From Bacteroidetes bacterium MED-G20 (GTDB lineage: Bacteria; Bacteroidota; Bacteroidia; Flavobacteriales_D; Parvicellaceae), in NCBI GenBank assembly GCA_905181675.1, contig CAJIYZ010000087.1, forward strand, positions 1 through 33,637: a stretch of 33,637 nt of DNA. Direction: 5' to 3'. Of this stretch, positions 8,389-15,448 are shown piece after piece. Numbering within the stretch: the stretch's first letter is position 1; each line of letters begins with the position of its first letter. The position numbers and the translations under genes were made by a program. Under the pieces are notes generated by a model. The model was not told the origin of the DNA and did no database searches. It worked only from the letters and a program-made list of their open reading frames with translations.

Positions 8389-9576
8389 ATGAGTTTAAGA
8401 TTATTTAAAGTTTTATTTATTATTTCTTCTGTTTTGATTATTCAGAGCTGTAAAAAAAGTGGATGTACTGATCCTCAGGCATTAAACTATAATGTAGATG
8501 CTGAAAAAGAAGACAATAGCTGTCTTTATGAAGATTATGACAAATTATCTTTGCTTACTAACTTAGCTGACAATTATATTATTCCTTCGATGGATGCCTA
8601 CAAAAGTAAAGTTGCTAATTTAAACATTCATGTAGATTCATTTATAGAAAATCCAAGTATTTCCAACCTAACACTTCTAAGAACAAATTGGGAAGATGCA
8701 TTACTTAACTGGCAAGACATAGGTTTTTTAGACTTTGGTCCATCTGAATATATTTTATTAAGAAAACAAACCAATACATTCCCAATTGACACTACTGAAT
8801 TGAATAATTCTATTTCCATAGCCGATTGGAATTTAGAATATGCAAGTAGTTATGATTCCAAAGGTCTTCAAGCTTTAGACTACCTACTATTTAAACCTGG
8901 ACATACAGATAACCAATTAATTACTTATTTTCAGAACAATATAAATGCCAAAAACTATCTCAAGGCTTTGGCAGAAGATTTGAACCAAAATATTAACTAT
9001 GTTACCGATCAATGGGCAACCTACAGAGAAGATTTTATCAATGATTTTGAGGTTACTCAATCTAACTTTTCTACCAACTCACAAGGAAGTTCTATTAGTA
9101 ATATAATAAATGCATTGTGCTTACACTACGAATTTTACGTTAGAAGAGGAAAGGTAGGTCTTCCATTAGGCGTATTTAATGGTTTTTCACAATTAGAACT
9201 CCCTGGATTAGTAGAATGCTATTATTCTGGAAAATCTACACAAAATCTAGTGCGTTCTGTAACCTCTCTTAGAAAATATGTAAATGGTTCGAGTTACTTA
9301 AATAACGACAATGGAATTGGATTAGACGACTATATGGACTTTGTAACTGCTGAGCAAAATACCCAGCAGTTATCTAGAGTGATAGACAACCAATTTCTTG
9401 CTATATTTGAAGAATTAAATGGCATTAATGGGCCTCTAAGCGAAGAGATAATTAATAACAAGTCACAAGTATCCCAAACTTATCAAGAATTACAGCAATT
9501 AGTTCCATATATCAAAGTAGACATGACATCTGCATTGGGTGTTTTAATTACCTATCAAGACAATGACGGGGATTAA
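8389..9576 (+). CDS. Imelysin-family (IrpA-like, peptidase M75 fold) lipoprotein
   Basis: The ORF track starts at 8347, but that ATG lies in the loop of a terminator hairpin. The ATG at 8389 gives a proper lipoprotein signal ending IIQS-C (Cys21), hence 395 residues. After the Cys comes the same GCTDP-x-A-x-NY acidic motif as in the DUF4856 protein. The body has imelysin hallmarks DFGPSEY and GLQALDYLLF. The second occupies the place of the canonical GxHxxE motif, with Gln for His and Asp for Glu, as in the divergent imelysin-like group. Imelysins are iron-regulated periplasmic or surface proteins of two four-helix bundles, with no proven peptidase activity; a metal- or haem-handling role is inferred. 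Its 3' end overlaps the carboxylase-like gene by 14 bases, indicating coupled translation. Confidence 0.88.
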   Translation: MSLRLFKVLFIISSVLIIQSCKKSGCTDPQALNYNVDAEKEDNSCLYEDYDKLSLLTNLADNYIIPSMDAYKSKVANLNIHVDSFIENPSISNLTLLRTNWEDALLNWQDIGFLDFGPSEYILLRKQTNTFPIDTTELNNSISIADWNLEYASSYDSKGLQALDYLLFKPGHTDNQLITYFQNNINAKNYLKALAEDLNQNINYVTDQWATYREDFINDFEVTQSNFSTNSQGSSISNIINALCLHYEFYVRRGKVGLPLGVFNGFSQLELPGLVECYYSGKSTQNLVRSVTSLRKYVNGSSYLNNDNGIGLDDYMDFVTAEQNTQQLSRVIDNQFLAIFEELNGINGPLSEEIINNKSQVSQTYQELQQLVPYIKVDMTSALGVLITYQDNDGD

Positions 9577-10954
9577 TAAATGGGTAAACCACTTAACTAA
9601 AAACCACGTTAGTATTTTTCCACTTTTAGTATTTCGAATCATTTTCGGAATAATGATGTTTTTCAGCACTTTAAGGTTTGCTTTAAAAGGGTGGATTTAT
9701 GACCTGTATGAAGTTCCTTCCTTTTTTTTTACTTACTATGGTTTTGATTGGATAAGTCCACTACCCTCTCCATATATGTATGTGGTATTTTCAATTCTAT
9801 TAATATCCTGCATATTTATAACTTTTGGTTTATTTTATAAATTTAATACCATAGTATTTTTTTCATTGTTTACCTACATAGAATTAATTGACAAAACCAA
9901 TTACTTAAATCATTATTATTTTATTTCACTAATTAGTTTGCTACTAATCTTCTTACCAGCCAATAGGAATTTTTCTTTGGACACTTATTTTGGGATTTGT
10001 AAAAGAAAAAACACAGTAAGTGCTTGGCAAATTAATATTGTTAAACTTCAAATAGGAATAGTATATTTTTTTGCTGGAATATCCAAACTTAATTACCACT
10101 GGTTAATTGAAGCACAACCCCTAATTAATTGGCTAAAACACCAGTCAGATTTTCCAATAATTGGGAAATTATTACTTTATGACTTTACAGCATACATATT
10201 TAGTTGGGTAGGTGCGATATTTGATATCTTAATATTTTTCCTGCTTATTTCTAGAAGATGGCGAGTAATTGGCTATTGTATAGCCTTTGTTTTTCATATT
10301 ATGACTGCAGTTATGTTTCCCATAGGCGTTTTTCCTTATGTTATGATTGCAAGTACATTAATATTCTTTAACGATAATTTTCACAAAAAAATAATTGATT
10401 TTATTTCTAAATATAGTTTACTTAAAAAAAGTCAATTCAATATAGAAGAACAAAATTATACATCTTCGAACAGTAATATATTAAAGGTTTTTTTAATAGG
10501 CTTTTTTACTGTTCAGTTCTTTTTACCTATGAGATTTATTCTATATCCAGGAAAATTATTTTGGACAGAACAAGGTTATAGATTTAGCTGGAGAGTAATG
10601 CTAATTGAAAAAGCTGGGTATTCTCAATTTTATATACACGAACCAAAAATGGATAGAAAAATGTTAATCCAAAATAGAGACTATTTAACACCACAACAAG
10701 AAAAAATGATGTCTACTCAACCAGATATGATTTTACAATATGCCCATTATCTATCCGATACCTTTAAGGATTCAACCATAATAGAATCTAATGGAGAAAT
10801 CATAAAAATGGGAGATAACCCAAAAATAACAGCCGATATTACAGTAAGTCTTTTTAACAAAGGCAGTAGAAAATTTATAGATCCAAAACAGAACTTATCT
10901 GAATCTAAAAGAGGTTTTACAAATAAAGAATGGATACTTGATTATGAAAATTAA
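9563..10954 (+). CDS. HTTM-domain protein, full-length vitamin K-dependent gamma-carboxylase homologue
   Basis: A 463-residue protein with multiple membrane spans in residues 1-320 and a C-terminal extracytoplasmic domain. Compared from memory with human GGCX it is colinear: FRIIFG (25-30); DKTNYLNHYYF (110-120; His117 corresponds to His160); PANRNFSLD (132-140); YFFAGISKLNYHW (168-180; Lys175 corresponds to catalytic base Lys218); FHIMTAV (244-250; His245 corresponds to His287); then FPIG-FPYVMIAS. The C-terminal part also matches (FFLP, EQGYRFSW, PDMILQYA, KFIDP). GGCX uses reduced vitamin K, O2 and CO2 to turn Glu into gamma-carboxy-Glu. Flavobacteria make menaquinone, so the cofactor is available, and the active site would face the periplasm. 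Frames overlap imelysin by 14 and the TonB receptor by about 11 bases. Actual carboxylation is unproven; epoxidase-only or another oxygenase role is possible. Confidence 0.85.
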   Translation: MTGINKWVNHLTKNHVSIFPLLVFRIIFGIMMFFSTLRFALKGWIYDLYEVPSFFFTYYGFDWISPLPSPYMYVVFSILLISCIFITFGLFYKFNTIVFFSLFTYIELIDKTNYLNHYYFISLISLLLIFLPANRNFSLDTYFGICKRKNTVSAWQINIVKLQIGIVYFFAGISKLNYHWLIEAQPLINWLKHQSDFPIIGKLLLYDFTAYIFSWVGAIFDILIFFLLISRRWRVIGYCIAFVFHIMTAVMFPIGVFPYVMIASTLIFFNDNFHKKIIDFISKYSLLKKSQFNIEEQNYTSSNSNILKVFLIGFFTVQFFLPMRFILYPGKLFWTEQGYRFSWRVMLIEKAGYSQFYIHEPKMDRKMLIQNRDYLTPQQEKMMSTQPDMILQYAHYLSDTFKDSTIIESNGEIIKMGDNPKITADITVSLFNKGSRKFIDPKQNLSESKRGFTNKEWILDYEN

Positions 10955-13367
10955 ATTACTAGGTTTACTATTGTTTTTATCCATTCAAATTTTATCCCAA
11001 AAAGGTAAGATATCAGGATTTATCACCCAATCAAATAACAATCCATTAGCATACACTACAGTATATATAGAGAAAATAAATAAGGTTTTTTACACAAATA
11101 ATCTCGGGTTTTTTACGATTCCAAAAATCAACTACGGAGAGTATGTAATTAGTTATTATTTATCTGGTTTTACCAAAAAGAGCGATACCATAAATTTAAA
11201 CCAGTCCTACTTAAATTTACCGAAAATTATACTTGAAGAATTAAGCTATGATTTAAAAGAATATGAAATAAAACAAGACGAAGAATTCAATATTAGAAAG
11301 TTGCGAGCTATTGAAGGAGTTATGATTACTCAAGGTAAAAAAACAGAAGCTATTTCCGTGGAGTCTTTAGACGCTAATAAAGCTACCAACCAAAGTAGAC
11401 AGATTTACTCAAAAATACCGGGAATAAATATATGGGAAAGCGATGGTGCTGGAATTCAGTTGGGATTGGGAGGAAGAGGCTTAAACCCTAGTAGAAACTC
11501 CAATTACAACACAAGACAAAATGGATACGACATTAGTGCAGATGCTTTAGGTTATCCAGAAAGTTATTACAGTCCGCCATCTGAAGCAATTCAAGAAATT
11601 CAATTAATTAGAGGAGCTGCATCTTTACAATTTGGTCCGCAATTTGGTGGTTTGATAAATTTCAAATTAAAAGACGGTAATTCGAACAAAAAAATAGAAT
11701 CTGTTATTAGACATACAGTAGGTTCTTACAACTTAAATAATTCTTTTGTTAGTTTGGGTGGAACCAATAAAAAGTTCAAATACTATGGCTTTGCAAACTT
11801 TAAATTCGGAGATGATTGGCGGCCAAATTCTTCATTTAATTTAAAAAATGGATACTTGCATTTGACTTACTCCCCCAATGAGAAAACAAATTTAAATTTT
11901 GAGATTACTAAAATGAACTATCTAGCTCAACAACCTGGTGGTCTAACAGATCAAGCATTTACAATCAATCCTGACACATCATTTAGAAAACGAAATTGGT
12001 TTAAAGTAGATTGGAATTTGGCAGCATTTCAGTTAGATTATGAGTTTAATTCTAGTACTAGACTAAATTCTAGAACCTTTGGGTTAATTGCTTCTAGAGA
12101 ATCTTTGGGATATTTAGACCAAATAAACAGAATTGATCCAGGAGAGGATAGGAATTTAATTTCAGGTAAATTTAAAAATATTGGCAACGAAACTAGACTT
12201 ATTCATTTATACGAAAGAAATAAGTTGCCTTGGGCTTTTGTAGTTGGAACAAGAGTTTACAGAGGGAATAGTGAAAACACACAAGGAGAGTCCAATAATT
12301 TAAGTGGGCCAGATTTTTATTTCTCAAATAACACCTCTAGTATCTCATCTGACAATATAGAAAGTAATTATATTTTCCCAAGCTTTAACTTTTCTGTTTT
12401 TGCAGAACACATATTCAACATTACTGAAAAACTAAGCATTACACCTGGATTAAGGTATGAATATATTGCTACATCAGCTAATGGCGATTATAGAACAGCC
12501 TATAATGATCTTGCCGGTAATTTAATTTTTGATACTGTTACAAATATTAAAAGAGTAAACAATAGAGATTTACTTCTTACAGGAATTGGATTTAACTTTA
12601 AGTTAAATGAAGAAATTGAAATTTACGCCAACATTTCACAAAATTATAGAAGTGTGAATTTCACCGACATGCAAATAAGAAATCCTAATTTCAGAATTGA
12701 TCCTGTACTTAAAGATGAGCAAGGATACAATAGCGATTTAGGAATAAGAGGAAGATTAAAAGACGTCCTTTATTTTGATGCTTCTTTATTCTACTTGTTT
12801 TATAATAATAGAATTGGGAATACTATACAAATTGATTCCAATCTTTACAATACTTACCAGTACAGAACCAATATTTCTCAATCTAGAACCTATGGATTTG
12901 AATCTGTAGTAGAATGTGATTGGTGGAAAATATTTTCGGATAAAAAAGATTATAAATGGACAACATTTTTAAATATCGCTTACAACAATGCCATGTATAT
13001 CAGCTCTGATATTTCTGCATTTTATCGAAAAAAAGTGGAAATGGTTCCCCCGTTAATATTTAGATCCGGAATGACAGTAGGTGGTGATAAACTATCTATT
13101 TCCTACCAATATAGTTTTACAAAAGAACACTATTCAGACGCTACAAATTCAGATTCACAAATAAATGCCGTAGTAGGATTAATTCCTTCTTACTCAGTTA
13201 TGGACTTGTCTTTAAAATATACCTACAAAAAAATACAAATAGAGACTGGAATAAATAATATAAATAACGCATCGTACTTCACAAGAAGAGCTGTAGCTTA
13301 CCCTGGGCCAGGAATAATACCATCTATGCCTAGGAATTTTTACATTTGCCTACAAATAAAAATATAA
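10944..13367 (+). CDS. TonB-dependent outer-membrane receptor, FecA-like (ferric citrate/siderophore type)
   Basis: The track start at 10938 is TTG; the ATG two codons later (10944) gives a clean signal peptide MKIKLLGLLLFLSIQILSQ, so 807 residues. N-terminal CarboxypepD_reg-like domain (about 20-100, GKISGFITQSNNNPLAYTTV) is typical of Bacteroidota. The plug domain (about 115-235) carries FecA-group signatures: GLGGRGLNPSR, YDISADALGYPESYY and IRGAASLQFGPQFGG. The barrel fills the rest and ends in YICLQIKI. It would import a ferric chelate in a TonB-driven manner; the plug resembles FecA, so citrate-type or similar chelates are favoured, but substrate is an inference. It overlaps the carboxylase-like gene and is followed after 10 bases by the ABA4-like gene. 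Confidence 0.93.
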   Translation: MKIKLLGLLLFLSIQILSQKGKISGFITQSNNNPLAYTTVYIEKINKVFYTNNLGFFTIPKINYGEYVISYYLSGFTKKSDTINLNQSYLNLPKIILEELSYDLKEYEIKQDEEFNIRKLRAIEGVMITQGKKTEAISVESLDANKATNQSRQIYSKIPGINIWESDGAGIQLGLGGRGLNPSRNSNYNTRQNGYDISADALGYPESYYSPPSEAIQEIQLIRGAASLQFGPQFGGLINFKLKDGNSNKKIESVIRHTVGSYNLNNSFVSLGGTNKKFKYYGFANFKFGDDWRPNSSFNLKNGYLHLTYSPNEKTNLNFEITKMNYLAQQPGGLTDQAFTINPDTSFRKRNWFKVDWNLAAFQLDYEFNSSTRLNSRTFGLIASRESLGYLDQINRIDPGEDRNLISGKFKNIGNETRLIHLYERNKLPWAFVVGTRVYRGNSENTQGESNNLSGPDFYFSNNTSSISSDNIESNYIFPSFNFSVFAEHIFNITEKLSITPGLRYEYIATSANGDYRTAYNDLAGNLIFDTVTNIKRVNNRDLLLTGIGFNFKLNEEIEIYANISQNYRSVNFTDMQIRNPNFRIDPVLKDEQGYNSDLGIRGRLKDVLYFDASLFYLFYNNRIGNTIQIDSNLYNTYQYRTNISQSRTYGFESVVECDWWKIFSDKKDYKWTTFLNIAYNNAMYISSDISAFYRKKVEMVPPLIFRSGMTVGGDKLSISYQYSFTKEHYSDATNSDSQINAVVGLIPSYSVMDLSLKYTYKKIQIETGINNINNASYFTRRAVAYPGPGIIPSMPRNFYICLQIKI

Positions 13368-13377
13368 ACTCTTAATT

Positions 13378-13812
13378 ATGGATATCTATGACATTTCATT
13401 TATTTTTTCAACTTTTTGGGTAGGACCATTTTGGATAGCAATGCTGATAAATCCTGAGAAAGAAAAAACAAAAAAACTACTTTCTGGACCTTGGTTTTTT
13501 CTAGGACCAATCGCTTTTTGGTTTCTAATCATGGGTTATAATCCTCAAGGTTTAATTGATCTCTTTTCAGGCTCTTCAGATTCAACAGGGTTTATTGAAG
13601 GATTGGCTGCTAGTGTTGGAACAAAAGCTGGAATTACTGCAACATGGGCACATATGGTTGCAGGCGATATTTTTGTAACTAGATGGATATGGAGAAAAAG
13701 TTTAGAAATAAAGTCTAACATATGGGTTACAAGATTATCAATATTTTTTGGGGTTATGCTTATGCCAATTGGACTTGGGATTTTTGCAGTAAGCAATTTC
13801 TCTAAAAAGTGA
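13378..13812 (+). CDS. ABA4-like (DUF4281) membrane protein
   Basis: A 144-residue protein with four hydrophobic segments. VGPFWIAMLINP near residues 15-26 and WAHMVAGDIFVTRWI (about 94-108) match the pattern of ABA4-like/DUF4281 proteins, where plant ABA4 is required for neoxanthin formation. Bacterial members have no established function. It lies 10 bases after the TonB receptor, and its TGA stop overlaps the GTG start of tspO, so it is almost certainly co-translated with it. Both partners have relatives tied to carotenoid or tetrapyrrole biology, which may be more than coincidence in an iron locus. Family call moderately secure; function unknown. Confidence 0.75.
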   Translation: MDIYDISFIFSTFWVGPFWIAMLINPEKEKTKKLLSGPWFFLGPIAFWFLIMGYNPQGLIDLFSGSSDSTGFIEGLAASVGTKAGITATWAHMVAGDIFVTRWIWRKSLEIKSNIWVTRLSIFFGVMLMPIGLGIFAVSNFSKK

Positions 13813-14264
13813 TTTTAAGAACTTTATTATTTTTAATAATTAACTTTTTAAGTCTGTATTTAGGAATAATTCTTTCTGGGGATGGTGGAACTTCAGAATG
13901 GTATTCTAGTTTAACTAAAGCACCATGGGAACCTGATGGATGGGTTTTTGGTGCAGCTTGGACTATCATTATGATCTGCTTTGCTTTCTACATGAGTATT
14001 TCTTGCCAGTACAGATTCAGGAAAAAGTTAATAAAACTATATGTAGCTCAGTTAATTCTAAATATTTCTTGGAATCCTATCTTTTTTAATCTTCACTATG
14101 TATTGCTTGGGCTTATTACAATATTAAGTTTAACTTTTATAATCGGTTTTATACTTTTTTCATATTGGAGAGAATTAAAATTAAATTCTGTCTTAATACT
14201 ACCCTATCTAATTTGGCTTATAATTGCTTCATCATTAAATGGATATATTTTTTTTAATAACTAA
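13809..14264 (+). CDS. tspO: TspO/MBR family tryptophan-rich membrane protein
   Basis: A 151-residue, five-helix membrane protein. WYSSLTKAPWEPDGWVFGAAWT (about residues 31-52) is the classical TspO/peripheral benzodiazepine receptor signature, and the C-terminal NGYIF end is also typical. LNISWNPIFF around residues 84-93 fits the conserved helix 3 NxxW/F region. TspO binds porphyrins and haem degradation intermediates in bacteria and is linked to oxidative stress and pigment regulation. The start is GTG at 13809, overlapping the preceding stop in GTGA, which implies translational coupling. Its presence at the end of the imelysin-carboxylase-TonB run suggests a link to tetrapyrrole or iron stress; this is inference. 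Confidence 0.9.
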   Translation: MILRTLLFLIINFLSLYLGIILSGDGGTSEWYSSLTKAPWEPDGWVFGAAWTIIMICFAFYMSISCQYRFRKKLIKLYVAQLILNISWNPIFFNLHYVLLGLITILSLTFIIGFILFSYWRELKLNSVLILPYLIWLIIASSLNGYIFFNN

Positions 14265-14328
14265 TTAGGATATATTATTTTAAGATTCAAATCCTTTTTT
14301 AACTTTATGTTAAACAATAATTAATAAA

Positions 14329-14730
14329 ATGGAAAGCTTTAAAATTTTATTCACTGTTATAATATTTAGTTCATTATTCTCTTGCGCAAAAAGTGAAGGA
14401 GTTGGAGGAAGAGCATCTATAGAAGGAAAAGTCATGGTAGATAACATAAATATTTTAGGAAATATTGTGGATAGTTATGAAGCGCAAGACTTAGAAGTTT
14501 TTATAATTTACGGACAAGAAAACAATACCCACAACGACGATGTTAACACAAGCTATGATGGTTCATTTGAATTTAAATATTTAAACACTGGCAACTACGA
14601 GATATTTCTATACAGTGATTGTATGAATTGTGCAAAAGGACAAGACAGTTTAATTTCTAGGAATATTACTATCGAGGATAGCAAAGAAATTATTAAAATT
14701 GACACTATACGTATTGCAAATTTTATTTAA
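14329..14730 (+). CDS. Small lipoprotein with carboxypeptidase-regulatory-like fold and CxxC
   Basis: A 133-residue lipoprotein: signal ending LFS-C (Cys19), then EGVGGRASIEGKV, which opens a CarboxypepD_reg/transthyretin-like beta-sandwich of the kind seen in many Bacteroidota lipoproteins (DGSFEFKYLNTGNYEIFLYS, about 77-96). A CMNC pair (Cys98, Cys101) follows the last predicted strands and could be a disulfide or metal site. It begins 64 bases after tspO; this gap holds no clear promoter. Its stop overlaps the next gene's ATG by one base (TAATG), so it is coupled to the DUF2490 barrel. Specific function unknown; an outer-membrane-anchored partner of that barrel is plausible. Confidence 0.75.
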   Translation: MESFKILFTVIIFSSLFSCAKSEGVGGRASIEGKVMVDNINILGNIVDSYEAQDLEVFIIYGQENNTHNDDVNTSYDGSFEFKYLNTGNYEIFLYSDCMNCAKGQDSLISRNITIEDSKEIIKIDTIRIANFI

Positions 14731-15377
14731 TGAAGTCTATTGTTTATTTGCTATTACTAATTTCTCCTGCTTTTGTATTTTCTCAAGAAATAGCACAAGA
14801 TTTCGGAACTTGGTCCAAATTAAAAACTAGCTTAAAAATCAATAAAAAAACCTTATTTTCTAATAAAACAGAAATTAGAACATTTGACAACTCCAGACAA
14901 ATGTCTCAGTTTTACACTCAATTTTCAATCAATAAAAAGTTAAATAAAAAAATAACTACCAGTTTTGCATGGCGATTTAAAGTTTTAAATGAAGAATTTT
15001 CTTACATAATTGCCAATAGATTCCATAATGATTTGAATTTCAAACATAAATTTTCAGATCTATCTTTTAATTTCAGACTCCGAACACAAATAAACTTTGA
15101 CCGTTATAGTAGCAATGATTTATATGAAAGAACTAGATTAAAGATGAATTACAAAATCAATAAAAAAATTGCATTTTATATTTACCAAGAGTTGTACTTT
15201 TTATTAAGCCCATCGGATAACTACTTCTTTAATAAGACAAGATTTGGATCTGGAATTAAGTACGAACTAAATAAAAAAACAGATTTGGAGATTAAATATT
15301 TAAAAATAAATGATATTAATGTAGAAAACCCAATTTCTTTAAACGTATTAGGACTAAAGATATCTCACCAATTTTAA
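14730..15377 (+). CDS. DUF2490 family outer-membrane beta-barrel protein
   Basis: A 215-residue protein with signal peptide (cleavage near FVFSQ, residue 19). It then consists of alternating short amphipathic strands rich in Lys, Asn and aromatic residues and ends in a terminal Phe, all features of an outer-membrane beta-barrel. QDFGTWSKLKTSLKIN after the signal and ELYFLLSPSDNYFFNKTRFGSG (about 151-172) match the DUF2490 pattern. The family is widespread in Bacteroidota and has no assigned substrate. It is translationally coupled (TAATG) to the CxxC lipoprotein. About 70 bases follow before the hemerythrin gene, holding a palindrome and a promoter, so it is the last gene of its transcription unit. 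Confidence 0.8.
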   Translation: MKSIVYLLLLISPAFVFSQEIAQDFGTWSKLKTSLKINKKTLFSNKTEIRTFDNSRQMSQFYTQFSINKKLNKKITTSFAWRFKVLNEEFSYIIANRFHNDLNFKHKFSDLSFNFRLRTQINFDRYSSNDLYERTRLKMNYKINKKIAFYIYQELYFLLSPSDNYFFNKTRFGSGIKYELNKKTDLEIKYLKINDINVENPISLNVLGLKISHQF

Positions 15378-15383
15378 AAGTAT

Positions 15384-15403
15384 AATACCATTTTATAGGT
15401 ATT
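15384..15403. promoter_or_regulatory. AATACC-N8-GGTATT palindrome overlapping the -33 element (copy 2)
   Basis: AATACC-ATTTTATA-GGTATT repeats the arms, the spacing and part of the spacer (AT at its left end) of the site at 7016-7035. It is likewise followed by G to form TTG. It lies before the di-iron hemerythrin gene, where an Rrf2-type or other NO/redox-sensing regulator would be plausible; the regulator is not encoded in the window. Confidence 0.55.
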
Positions 15404-15432
15404 GATAAAAAGTAAGGAAATCAATTAATTTG
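15402..15432 (+). promoter_or_regulatory. Promoter of the hemerythrin pair (TTG-N20-TTAATTTG)
   Basis: TTG at 15402-15404, 20 bases, then TTAATTTG at 15425-15432, which differs from TAnnTTTG at the second base only. The spacing is identical to that at 7034-7064. The leader to the ATG at 15449 is about 10 bases. Confidence 0.5.
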
Positions 15433-15448
15433 CTTAAAAGTATTTTAA

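Noticed and set aside
8628-8819. 63-residue minus-strand ORF
   Set aside because: Antisense shadow of the imelysin gene.
9846-9859. AATACCATAGTATT in the HTTM gene as a third AATACC operator
   Set aside because: Arm spacing differs (4 instead of 8 bases) and it lies inside a coding sequence without promoter elements.
13545-13796. 83-residue minus-strand ORF
   Set aside because: Antisense to the ABA4-like gene; no recognisable features.
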